A stretch of 64,000 nt of DNA from Corynebacterium sanguinis (GTDB lineage: Bacteria; Actinomycetota; Actinomycetes; Mycobacteriales; Mycobacteriaceae), in assembly GCF_007641235.1 (NCBI RefSeq), contig NZ_CP038157.1, forward strand, positions 1,364,001-1,428,000, read 5' to 3'. The translations under genes and the position numbers were made by a program. The notes beneath the pieces are model-generated. The model had not been told where the DNA came from. It saw nothing but the letters and a program-made list of their open reading frames with translations, and ran no database searches. The first letter of the stretch is position 1. Each line of letters opens with the position of its first letter. Shown here piece after piece: positions 52,767 to 61,054 of the stretch.

Positions 52767-54659
52767 TTAAGTCAAAGGGTTTTCCTCGGTATTCTCTTCC
52801 TGATCGTCGCCGTCAATCTTGAAACCGAACTTCTTCAATCGGGCGCGGTCGGATGCGCTCGATGAAGCAGTAAGTTGTAACAGCTCCGAGTAGATGCCAC
52901 CCGAGACCGCCAGCTCAGCCGGCGAGCCGATCTCGTCAATGCGACCGTCGGCAAGCGTGATAATCGTGTCCACGTCGGCGATGGTGGACAACCGGTGTGC
53001 GATCATGATGGTGGTGCGGTCCTTCATCAGCTCGTCGAGTCCCGCCTGGACGGCGCGCTCTGATTTTGTGTCGAGCGCGGAGGTCGCCTCGTCGAGGATG
53101 AGCACGGGGGCGTCTTTGAGCATGGCGCGCGCGACGGCGACGCGCTGCTTCTGCCCGCCGGACAGGCGTAGGCCGCGCTCGCCGATGATGGTGTCGTAGC
53201 CGCCCTTGAACCCGGTGATGAATCCGTGGGCGCCGGCGCGCTTGGCCACCGCGACGATTTCCTCGAAGGTGGCGTCGGGCTTGCCGTAGGCGATGTTGTC
53301 GCGCACGGAACCGGAGAACAGCGCCGGCTCCTGGAACACCACGCCTGTCGAGGCCCGCAAGGTCTCCACGCCGAGCGCAGCGATGTCGCGCCCGCACAGC
53401 GTCATCGTGCCCTGCTGGATGGGATAGAGCCCGAGTAGCAGGTTGACCAGCGTGGACTTGCCGCCACCGGATTCGCCGACCAGCGCGATCTTCTCGCCAC
53501 GGCGGGCGGTAAATGTGATTTCGGACAGCACGGGCTCTCCCGGGCTGTAGGCGAAGCTGACGTTGTCGAAGGCGATCGTCGGTTCCGCCGGCGGCAGCGG
53601 GGCGTGGGCGACCTCGCGCACGCGCGGGACGTTGGAGGCGCTGGTGGCGGCGACGATGTCTTTGTTGGCGGTGGGCTCTACATCCTCGTCCATCACTTTG
53701 AAGTAGTCGCGCGAGCCAGCGACGGCGCGCTGCGCGGAGTCGACCACCCAGCTCATCATGGACACCGGCTGGCGCGCCATGGTGACCAACTGCACGAGCA
53801 TGACCATATCGCCGATGGTGAAGTGGCCGCCCAGGGTGCGCTCGAAAAGGATGAGGTAGATGCCCAAGAAGATCAGGTTCATCGCGATGCCGCGCACGGC
53901 GTCCATGGAGTGCCACCACCGCGACTGCGGCCGGGTCAGATCGACGGTGTTGCCGTAGTGGGTGGCGAACTTGTTCAGCTCGCGGGTCTCCGCGAGGAAG
54001 GACTTCGTCACCTTGACCTGGCCGACGACCTCGGCGAAGCGGCCGTTGCCCTCGTCGATCTCGGCGTTTTTCGCCTTCTCCCACTTTTGCCAGCGTGTCG
54101 ACGTCAGCGCCGTGAGCCACACGTAGAGGGGGAACAGTGCGGCGAGCAGGACAGTTAGCGGCCAGTAGTACGTCGCGGTAATCACCAAAATCGCCGCGAC
54201 CTGCAGCAGCATGGGTAGGAAGCTGTTGGCGAACGACTGGATGAACATGGTGATGTTCGCGATCGAGCGATCCAGCCGCGCGATGATCGTGCCGGTGACC
54301 TGGCTGTCGAAGTAGCTCTGCGGCAGTGACAGCAGCTTGGCGAAGTAGCGGGTGGACAGTATCTGGCGGATGCGCGCGACCATGACGTCGCCGATGTAGC
54401 CGCTGACGTTGCGCAGCACCCACGCCGCCGCCTCCGCGAGAAACAGCGCTATGGCCAGCCAGACCAGCGTCCGGGGCACGCCCGCGGTGATGTCGCCGGC
54501 GCCGAGGGTGTCCACGATGGTGTCGGTGGCGCGTTTCAGAATGAACGGCGCGACAAGCCCGAGTCCCGCCACGATCGAGGAGAGCACGACAACGAGAAGG
54601 TAGAAGGGCCACAACGCGGACGCACTGCGCAGGACGCGAAAGAAAGGTTGCACGGTCAA
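52767..54659 (-). CDS. ABC exporter, fused membrane and ATP-binding domains
   Basis: 630 aa. Six membrane helices (about residues 15-310) of the ABC_membrane type, then an ATPase domain with Walker A 'GESGGGKSTLVN', signature 'LSGGQKQRVAVARAM', Walker B 'VLILDEATSALD' and H-loop 'MIAHRLSTI'. A ~40-residue acidic tail ends it. It works as a homo- or heterodimer exporting drug, lipid or peptide; none of these is specified. Followed in the same operon by the broken BAAT-like gene. Confidence 0.9.
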   Translation of the reverse strand: MTVQPFFRVLRSASALWPFYLLVVVLSSIVAGLGLVAPFILKRATDTIVDTLGAGDITAGVPRTLVWLAIALFLAEAAAWVLRNVSGYIGDVMVARIRQILSTRYFAKLLSLPQSYFDSQVTGTIIARLDRSIANITMFIQSFANSFLPMLLQVAAILVITATYYWPLTVLLAALFPLYVWLTALTSTRWQKWEKAKNAEIDEGNGRFAEVVGQVKVTKSFLAETRELNKFATHYGNTVDLTRPQSRWWHSMDAVRGIAMNLIFLGIYLILFERTLGGHFTIGDMVMLVQLVTMARQPVSMMSWVVDSAQRAVAGSRDYFKVMDEDVEPTANKDIVAATSASNVPRVREVAHAPLPPAEPTIAFDNVSFAYSPGEPVLSEITFTARRGEKIALVGESGGGKSTLVNLLLGLYPIQQGTMTLCGRDIAALGVETLRASTGVVFQEPALFSGSVRDNIAYGKPDATFEEIVAVAKRAGAHGFITGFKGGYDTIIGERGLRLSGGQKQRVAVARAMLKDAPVLILDEATSALDTKSERAVQAGLDELMKDRTTIMIAHRLSTIADVDTIITLADGRIDEIGSPAELAVSGGIYSELLQLTASSSASDRARLKKFGFKIDGDDQEENTEENPLT

Positions 54660-54728
54660 TGGATGCTACCGGGGTTGTAGAGTAGGGAGGAATTTACGAG
54701 AAATTCCCCCACCCAAGGAGACGTCCCC

Positions 54729-55277
54729 ATGACCTCTAGGTCCGCCCGCTTCGCCGCCGTCGCGCTCGCCTGCGCGCTGCCACTGTCCGCGTGCGGTGGG
54801 CCCACGGAGGACGACACGGCGGGCGCCCAGGCCCCGCTGGAGGTCACCACCCCGACCGCGCCGCCGCAGGAGGAGTTCAAGGTCGAAGATGTGGACAACA
54901 TCGTCTCCGAGGAGCTGACTGGCGAGCGTGTCGACGACCCCGCGATGGAGCTGTCCTACAAGTGGCAGGGCGCCTCGAGCGCGCCCAACGGCGGGTCCGT
55001 GCTGGTTGTCGCCGTGACCAACAATTCTGAGGTCCCGATGCCGGCGGACGCGTTGGCGCAGCCGACGCTGAGCTACACCACCGGCGGCAACAACAAGGAA
55101 AACGCGGCGCCGCTCAGTGCCGAGGCATCCGGCGTGGACATCATCGGCCTCGATCAGCCGCTGCGCGCCGGCGCGACCGTTAACGCTAAGTATGCCTTTG
55201 ACGTCACGCCGGGTCGGCTGTGGGACGCCGACTTCACCATCGGCAACGTCACCTTCTCCGGCAACCTCAACGGCTAA
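54729..55277 (+). CDS. Lipoprotein of unknown function
   Basis: 182 aa, AAGGAG before the ATG. Signal peptide 'RFAAVALACALPLSACGG' with the lipobox Cys at 22; an acidic/Pro-rich linker; then a ~120-residue domain with 'GGSVLVVAVTNNSEVPMPAD', a beta-sandwich-like pattern (DUF4352-like resemblance, weak). Anchored on the outer face of the membrane. The 3' end overlaps the convergent esterase stop by four bases. Confidence 0.8.
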   Translation: MTSRSARFAAVALACALPLSACGGPTEDDTAGAQAPLEVTTPTAPPQEEFKVEDVDNIVSEELTGERVDDPAMELSYKWQGASSAPNGGSVLVVAVTNNSEVPMPADALAQPTLSYTTGGNNKENAAPLSAEASGVDIIGLDQPLRAGATVNAKYAFDVTPGRLWDADFTIGNVTFSGNLNG

Positions 55278-56539
55278 GCGTTAAACGCCTTGCGCACGTA
55301 GCCCAGGGGGTCGTCGACAAGCTTGGGCGCGGTGCAGGAAAAGTCTGTGCGCAGCACGCTGCGGCCCGGCTGATACGGCGGCCAACCGGGCTCGCCCGTG
55401 GCGCAGTAGCGCGCCATCGCGGCGTTTAGGCCCGTCCCTGGTTCGTACGGGCCCTGCGCGAAGAGGGAGGGCAGCTCGTCGCAATGGTGGGCGGGCGCGC
55501 CCGATTCGCTGACGAACTCCGCCTGCCACACGCGCCCCGGCGCGCCCTCGGCGACGCGGTCCACGAAGCGCCGGATCAGCGAGTCGGATAGGAAGCGGCC
55601 CATCGTATGCTTCGGGTCGATCGCGCGGCACGCCTCGAGGTAGGCGCTAGCTGCGCCGGGGGCGAGCCCCATGAACCGCCCGATTGTGCTCACGGTCGCC
55701 GCGCCGAGGCCCATCGCGTCGGTTCGCGCGCCGGAGCGGTAAAACTCGTCGCGGGTGGAGGTGACAACGATGTCCACCTCGGCGAGCTCGGCCGGGTCGA
55801 GCGGGCCCGGCCCGAGCGCGAGGTCGGTGACGTGCCGGGTGCGAAAGCGCCGGTAGCCGCGCGCGAGCCGGCGCGGGTCAGCGGCGCTCAGCTTCTCGCG
55901 GGTAATCGGCATGCTTAGCGACGCCCGCAGCGACGCCTTGCGCTGCCCGAACGTCTGCCGGGGAAACGCGGGCGAGAGCGCCACCGCCCGGCGAAACGCG
56001 CCGCGGTAGTGGTCGCGCCGGGTAAGCCACAGAACTAGGTTCGCCCCGGCGGACTGGCCGACCAGCGTGATGTTGGTCGGATCCCCGCCGAAGGCTTCGA
56101 TGTTTTTCTGCACCCACTCGAGCCCGAGCTGGCAGTCGTGGGCGGCGCGGAAGTGGGCTGGGTCGTCGTCGGGGAATTGCACCAGCCCGGCGAGGTCGAG
56201 GCGATAACCGAGGCGCACCTGGATCACGCCCTGGGCCGCGAAGGCGCCCGCGCCGGTGTCTGGGTCGGCGTGGCTGCCGATTTCGAAGCGCCCGCCGTGG
56301 ATCCACACCATCACGGGCAGGTCGTCGGCGTCGGTCGCGGACGCTGGGGTGGTGATGGACAGGGCGGTTTTCTCGGGGCGTGGGGTGGTGGCGTCGATAA
56401 GCAAGCCCCGGGCGGCGGGCACCGCATCGCTAAAAGGGGAGCTGATGTGGGAGTACTCGATCGAGTGGAAGTGTCGCGCGGCGCCGTCGACGACTCCGAC
56501 GACCGTGCCGGCCGGGCAGGTTACCTCCGCGGTTTTCAT
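55274..56539 (-). CDS. Type B carboxylesterase
   Basis: 421 aa. 'MVWIHGGRFEIGS' (oxyanion hole) and the nucleophile elbow 'VGQSAGANLVLW' with Ser163; 'AAHDCQLGLEWVQKNIEAFG' is the standard carboxylesterase block. A candidate His is in 'SGAPAHHCDELP'. Slightly shorter than typical (about 500 aa). ATG 56539 was chosen as the first start that leaves a complete N-terminus. Cytoplasmic; substrate unknown. Confidence 0.88.
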   Translation of the reverse strand: MKTAEVTCPAGTVVGVVDGAARHFHSIEYSHISSPFSDAVPAARGLLIDATTPRPEKTALSITTPASATDADDLPVMVWIHGGRFEIGSHADPDTGAGAFAAQGVIQVRLGYRLDLAGLVQFPDDDPAHFRAAHDCQLGLEWVQKNIEAFGGDPTNITLVGQSAGANLVLWLTRRDHYRGAFRRAVALSPAFPRQTFGQRKASLRASLSMPITREKLSAADPRRLARGYRRFRTRHVTDLALGPGPLDPAELAEVDIVVTSTRDEFYRSGARTDAMGLGAATVSTIGRFMGLAPGAASAYLEACRAIDPKHTMGRFLSDSLIRRFVDRVAEGAPGRVWQAEFVSESGAPAHHCDELPSLFAQGPYEPGTGLNAAMARYCATGEPGWPPYQPGRSVLRTDFSCTAPKLVDDPLGYVRKAFNA

Positions 56540-56569
56540 GGGGGCGAGTCTAACGAATGCGGGCGCGTC

Positions 56570-56575
56570 TAGGAT
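56570..56575 (+). promoter_or_regulatory. Leaderless -10 of the M3 peptidase gene
   Basis: TAGGAT seven bases upstream of the ATG at 56583; no ribosome-binding site is present. The gap to the divergent esterase is 43 bp. Confidence 0.42.
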
Positions 56576-56582
56576 GGCGCCC

Positions 56583-58571
56583 ATGAACCCGTTGCTCGTA
56601 GAGTCCACGCTGCCCTACAACCTGCCGGATTTCGCGGCGATCTCGCTTGAGCACGTCGAACCTGCCTTCGAGGAGGCGGTGGCTCGGCACGCACGCGAGA
56701 TCACGGAGATTTCGATGCAGGAGGCACCGACGTGGGAAAACACCGTCGAGGCGTTCGAGCGCTCGGGTGCGGACCTAGACCGGGTCGCCGCCTGGTTTTT
56801 CAACCTGCAGGGCACCGACAGCACCGAGGAATTCGACGCGGTGGCCGATCGCATCGTGCCGAAGCTGTCGGCGCACATGGACTCGATCTACCAAAACGAC
56901 CAGCTGTTTGCGCGCCTCAAGGAGGTTGAGGTGCCGCAAGACGAGGAGTCGAAGCGCCTGCACGACATCCTGCTGCGCCGCTTCACCCGCCGCGGCGCGG
57001 GCCTCGACGCCGCCGGCAAGACCCGGCTGCTGGAGATCAACCAGCGCCTAAGCCAGCTGTCCGAGGAGTTCGGCCGCAACCTGCTCGCCGACACCCGTTC
57101 GCTCGCGGTCTCGCTGCCCGAGGCCGAGCTCGATGGTTTGAGCGAGGAGCAGAAAAGCTCCTACCGCGACGGCGAGGGCTACACCATCGCCCTCGAGCTG
57201 CCGACCACCCAGTCGCTGCAGTCCGAGCTGACATCGCCTGCGGCGCGGCGCGCGCTTTTCGACGCCTCCCGGGCCCGCGGCGCAACCTCCAACGCCCCGC
57301 TGGTCGCCGAGTCGGCGCGCCTGCGCCTCGAGCGCGCGCGGCTGCTGGGCTTTGACACCCACGCCGACTACGTCATCGCCGAAGAGACGGCGGAGACGGC
57401 GTCCGCGGCGCGCCAGCTCATCGCCGACCTGGCCCCTGCCGCCGCCGCGAACGCCGCGGCCGAGCTCAAGCTCGCTTCCGAGCTCGCCGGCTGTGAACTC
57501 GACGGCGCGGACTGGCCTTTCTACCAGGCGCGGCGCCGCGAGGAGGAGCTTGAGCTCAACGAGGCCGAGCTGCGCAACTACTTCCCGCTTGAGCAGGTGC
57601 TTGTCGACGGCGTCTTCTACGCCGCCGAGCTCCTCTACGGCATCACCGTGACCAAGCGCGAGGACCTGCGCGGCTACCGCGACGACGTCGCCGTGTGGGA
57701 GGTGCGCGACGCCCCCGAGCGCGGTGGCGAGGGCCTCGGCCTGCTGCTGACGGACTACGCGGCGCGGCCGTCGAAACGCGGCGGGGCGTGGATGAGCTCG
57801 TTCGTCGACCAGTCGCGCCTGACCGGCAAGAAGGCCGTGGTCGTTAACGTGATGTCGCTGGCCTCGACGCGCTTGAGCATCGACGAGGTCACCACCGTGT
57901 TCCACGAGTTCGGCCACGCCCTGCACGGGCTGCTCTCGGATGTGCGCTACCCCTCGCTGTCCGGCACGAACGTGCCCCGCGACTGGGTCGAGTTTCCCTC
58001 CCAGATCAACGAGAACTACGCGTTCGCGCCCGAGATCGTGCGCAACTACGCCCGCCACGTTGACACCGGGGACGTGATCCCCGAGCAGCTGCTGGAGGCT
58101 GTGCGCGCATCTAGGCAGTTCGGGCAGGGTTTCGACACCTCCGAGTACCTCGCCGCCGCCGCGATCGATCTGGCGTGGCACTCGATTGATGATTCCGCCG
58201 CCATCCCGCAGGGCACCGCGTCGGACATCGCCGACTTCGAGCGCGGCGTGCTGGCAAGCTACGGCCTGGGCATCGAGGGACTCGAGCCGCGCTACCGCTC
58301 GACCTGGTTCAACCACATCTTCGCCGGCGGCTACTCCGCGGGTTACTACTCCTACCTGTGGGCCGAGGCGCTCGACGCCGACGGGTACGGCCTGGTGGCC
58401 GAGGAGGGCATCAACCGGAAGACGGGCGAGAAGTTCCGCGAGGCGATCCTGTCGCGCGGTGCTGCCAGCGATTACGCCGAGGCCTACCGCGCGTTCCGCG
58501 GCCGCGACAAGGACACCCGCCCGCTGCTTGCACGCCGTGGGCTCGAGGGCACAGGGGTGCGCGGTGTTTGA
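56583..58571 (+). CDS. M3-family oligopeptidase / peptidyl-dipeptidase
   Basis: 662 aa. Zinc-binding 'FHEFGHALHGLLS' (H-E-x2-H, His about residue 441) with the third ligand Glu in the following 'WVEFPSQINENYAF'. The N-terminal helical domain is typical of oligopeptidase A/Dcp ('LPDFAAISLEHVEPAFEEAV'). It degrades short peptides in the cytoplasm. Leaderless start. A small membrane-protein gene overlaps its end. Confidence 0.93.
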   Translation: MNPLLVESTLPYNLPDFAAISLEHVEPAFEEAVARHAREITEISMQEAPTWENTVEAFERSGADLDRVAAWFFNLQGTDSTEEFDAVADRIVPKLSAHMDSIYQNDQLFARLKEVEVPQDEESKRLHDILLRRFTRRGAGLDAAGKTRLLEINQRLSQLSEEFGRNLLADTRSLAVSLPEAELDGLSEEQKSSYRDGEGYTIALELPTTQSLQSELTSPAARRALFDASRARGATSNAPLVAESARLRLERARLLGFDTHADYVIAEETAETASAARQLIADLAPAAAANAAAELKLASELAGCELDGADWPFYQARRREEELELNEAELRNYFPLEQVLVDGVFYAAELLYGITVTKREDLRGYRDDVAVWEVRDAPERGGEGLGLLLTDYAARPSKRGGAWMSSFVDQSRLTGKKAVVVNVMSLASTRLSIDEVTTVFHEFGHALHGLLSDVRYPSLSGTNVPRDWVEFPSQINENYAFAPEIVRNYARHVDTGDVIPEQLLEAVRASRQFGQGFDTSEYLAAAAIDLAWHSIDDSAAIPQGTASDIADFERGVLASYGLGIEGLEPRYRSTWFNHIFAGGYSAGYYSYLWAEALDADGYGLVAEEGINRKTGEKFREAILSRGAASDYAEAYRAFRGRDKDTRPLLARRGLEGTGVRGV

Positions 58572-58698
58572 CCTTTCGCCCTGGCTGCAGCTTCCCATCG
58601 TGCTGGTCGTTGTGCTGCCGCTGGCGTCCGTGGCGGCGGCGGTAATCCTGCGCGTGGTTGATTGGTTGGCTACCCCGCGTGCGAGGGAAGTAAGCTAG
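58564..58698 (+). CDS. Small single-pass membrane protein
   Basis: 44 aa from a GTG overlapping the end of the M3 peptidase gene by eight bases. One long hydrophobic helix 'LQLPIVLVVVLPLASVAAAV' and a basic tail 'DWLATPRAREVS'. I do not recognise it. The overlap suggests translational coupling to the peptidase. Confidence 0.5.
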   Translation: MFDLSPWLQLPIVLVVVLPLASVAAAVILRVVDWLATPRAREVS

Positions 58699-58704
58699 CC
58701 CATT

Positions 58705-58845
58705 ATGGCCAACCCCGAAGAACTGCGCAGGCAGGACGCCCAGCTGCCGAAGGCGCGCCGGAAGTACCCCCAGTCGCGCGTCACGCAGGTGCTCTACGTC
58801 ATGCTCGCGCTCGTGGTCATCGCCGCGATCGCGGGGCTGATCTAA
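58705..58845 (+). CDS. Small membrane protein, charged N-terminus
   Basis: 46 aa, ATG six bases after the previous stop. A polar/basic N-terminus ('EELRRQDAQLPKARRKYPQS') is followed by one C-terminal helix ('VLYVMLALVVIAAIAGLI'), a tail-anchor-like topology. The codon usage is that of a real gene (GC-rich third positions). Unknown function; it ends the peptidase operon, converging on malQ. Confidence 0.55.
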   Translation: MANPEELRRQDAQLPKARRKYPQSRVTQVLYVMLALVVIAAIAGLI

Positions 58846-58848
58846 GAG

Positions 58849-61002
58849 CTAGCTTCTTTTCGACGCCTTGGCGACGCGCCGGAACAACGCGTTGTCAGGG
58901 AGGTCGTCGATAAGCACTGCCGTGCCCGTGGCGTCGGCAAGCGGGATGCACCAGTTGGAGTACTGCTCGGCGTTGGTGCCGGGCTGGTTCTGGATCCGCA
59001 CGTCGCCCACCATGTCCACCAGGTTCGTGCAGGTCAGCGCCGACGGCGTGGAGGCGACGAAGCGGTTGAGCCCGACGAGCAGGTCCTCAACGTCGCCGAA
59101 CTCGGACGGTGCCAGCCCGGCGAACTCGCGCTCGGTTAAATCGGTGCCCTCGAAGGCCCCGGCCTCGCGCACGACGTCGAGCACCGCGCCCATCCACACC
59201 GCGTCGGTGGCGTTGAGCTCCTCGAGCGTCTCCTCCACCAGGCCGAGCTCGACGCGCAGCTCGTTGTGGGCGCCCTTGAGGTAGCCCGCGGTCGGCGGCA
59301 GGTCGTGGGTGCCCACGGACGTTAAACACAGGTTGCGGTACTGGCCCGGGTGCTTCGGGGAGCCCCCGGGCTGGGTGGACTCAAACCACAGCACCGAGGT
59401 GCCCAGGATTCCCTTGTCCCGCAGCACGTCCTGGACCCACGGCTCGAAGGTGCCCAGGTCCTCGCCGACGACGATCGCGCCGGCGCGCTGCGCCTCCAGC
59501 GCGAGCACGCCGATCATGGCTTCGTGGTCGTAGTTCATGTACGCGCCCTCGGTCGGCGACTCCATGCGCGGGATCCAGAACAGGCGGAACAGCCCCAGGA
59601 TGTGGTCGACGCGCACGCCGCCGGAGTGGCGCAGGACGGTGCGCAGCAGGTCGCGCCACGGTGCGTACCCCGCCTCGGCCAGGGCGGTGGGGTCCCACGG
59701 CGGCTGGGACCAGTCCTGGCCCTGCTGCGAGTACTGGTCCGGCGGGGCGCCGACGGAGGCGTCCTGGACAAGCACGTCGCTCAACGTGGCGGCATCCGCG
59801 CCGCCGGGGTGGACGCCGACGGCGAGGTCGGTGACGATGCCGATGTCCATCCCGGCGCCCTTCGCCCGCTGCTGGGCGGCGCGGCGCTGCTCGTCGGCGA
59901 CGAACTGCAGCCACATGTAGAAGCGCACCGTCTCCTCGTCGTGCGCGCCGCCGCGTCCGGCATGGCGCCCGGGGGCGGCGGCCTGGGCGGCGCACCACCG
60001 TGCAAACTCGACGAGCCCTTCGCCTTCATCTGCGATGAACGCCGCAAAGGCTTCCCGGCGACGCGCGTCCTGCTCGGCAACGTAGAACAGTTCCCGCAAC
60101 GCGGCGAGCTTGACGGCGAAGATGTCGTTGCGGTTGATCGGCTTCGCGGAGGAGTTCGATTCCTTCAGCGGCGCCGCAGTCGCGGTTATGTCCTCGCGGA
60201 TGTCCGCGTCCACCGTGTCCCATTCGGCCACGTCCTCCACCGCGATGTAGATGGGGTTGATGAAGCGCCGCGAGGTGGGCAGGTACGGCGAATCCTCCAC
60301 GGGAGGTTCCGGCTCGGCGGCGTGGACCGGGTTGATCAGCAGGTAATCCGCACCTTCGGCACCCACAATCTCGGCGAGCAGCCCGAGGTCGCCTAAGTCG
60401 CCGATGCCCCAGGAGCGCTTCGAGCGCGCCGAGTACAGCTGCGCCATCACGCCCCAGGTCGGGCTGGCGATGAAGCGCTGGTTCGTCTCAAGCGCGCCTG
60501 GCACGACGATGAGGGTGCAGGTCGCCTCCACGTTGTCGGACTCTAAGTTCAGCTCGTGCCACCCGACGGGAAGGTCACCGGGAACGTGGAAGGTGGCCTC
60601 CCCCCACGTGGTCCCGTCGGCGGCGGTGTAGGGCGCGGTCCAGTTCTCATCCTGGTAGGCGTCGCGGCTGGAGCCGTCCTCGAGCCGGATCCAGCAGTGG
60701 GCGGGATGGCCGTCGTGCACGTGGGCGTTGAAGTGCTTTTCGCTTCCCGCCGTGGCCACCACGCACGCGGGCAGCGGCCGGGTGGCTTCGCGCTCGCGCT
60801 TGGCTTCGAGGAAGAACTGCAACTCCTCGGCGCCGGGAGTGTCGGTAAGTTCCACCCCGAGGGCGCGGAGCAGCTGTATGTAGGAGGAAGCAGGGGGCTC
60901 GGTGATCAGACCGTTCGACGCCCGGTAGTGAGATCCGAGCCCGTAGGCGGTAGCAAGGGCCATGAGGTGGTCTGGGTGCGTCACATCAAGCAATTGTGCC
61001 AA
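58849..61002 (-). CDS. malQ: 4-alpha-glucanotransferase (amylomaltase)
   Basis: 717 aa from TTG 61002, the usual actinobacterial length with an N-terminal extra domain. GH77 features: 'SPYLPTSRRFINPIYIAVED', 'GIVTDLAVGVHPGGADA', the nucleophile Asp in 'RVDHILGLFRLFWIPR', the acid/base Glu in 'VVGEDLGTFEPWV' and 'SVGTHDLPPTAGYL'. It rearranges maltodextrins and belongs to the same glucan network as treS/mak. Confidence 0.93.
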   Translation of the reverse strand: MAQLLDVTHPDHLMALATAYGLGSHYRASNGLITEPPASSYIQLLRALGVELTDTPGAEELQFFLEAKREREATRPLPACVVATAGSEKHFNAHVHDGHPAHCWIRLEDGSSRDAYQDENWTAPYTAADGTTWGEATFHVPGDLPVGWHELNLESDNVEATCTLIVVPGALETNQRFIASPTWGVMAQLYSARSKRSWGIGDLGDLGLLAEIVGAEGADYLLINPVHAAEPEPPVEDSPYLPTSRRFINPIYIAVEDVAEWDTVDADIREDITATAAPLKESNSSAKPINRNDIFAVKLAALRELFYVAEQDARRREAFAAFIADEGEGLVEFARWCAAQAAAPGRHAGRGGAHDEETVRFYMWLQFVADEQRRAAQQRAKGAGMDIGIVTDLAVGVHPGGADAATLSDVLVQDASVGAPPDQYSQQGQDWSQPPWDPTALAEAGYAPWRDLLRTVLRHSGGVRVDHILGLFRLFWIPRMESPTEGAYMNYDHEAMIGVLALEAQRAGAIVVGEDLGTFEPWVQDVLRDKGILGTSVLWFESTQPGGSPKHPGQYRNLCLTSVGTHDLPPTAGYLKGAHNELRVELGLVEETLEELNATDAVWMGAVLDVVREAGAFEGTDLTEREFAGLAPSEFGDVEDLLVGLNRFVASTPSALTCTNLVDMVGDVRIQNQPGTNAEQYSNWCIPLADATGTAVLIDDLPDNALFRRVAKASKRS

Positions 61003-61040
61003 AAGTCACCCGGCGTCGTCATTGGAGTGACACGTAAGGG

Positions 61041-61046
61041 TAGTGT
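61041..61046 (+). promoter_or_regulatory. Leaderless -10 of the acyl-CoA ligase gene
   Basis: TAGTGT eight bases before the ATG at 61055; no ribosome-binding site. The malQ start codon (minus strand) is 53 bp away, so the two promoters are divergent. Confidence 0.35.
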
Positions 61047-61054
61047 TGTCGATT

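Noticed and set aside
57048..58598. 516-codon leftward frame opposite the M3 peptidase
   Set aside because: Shadow frame with Arg/Gly/Val-rich composition and no motifs; the plus strand carries HEFGH.
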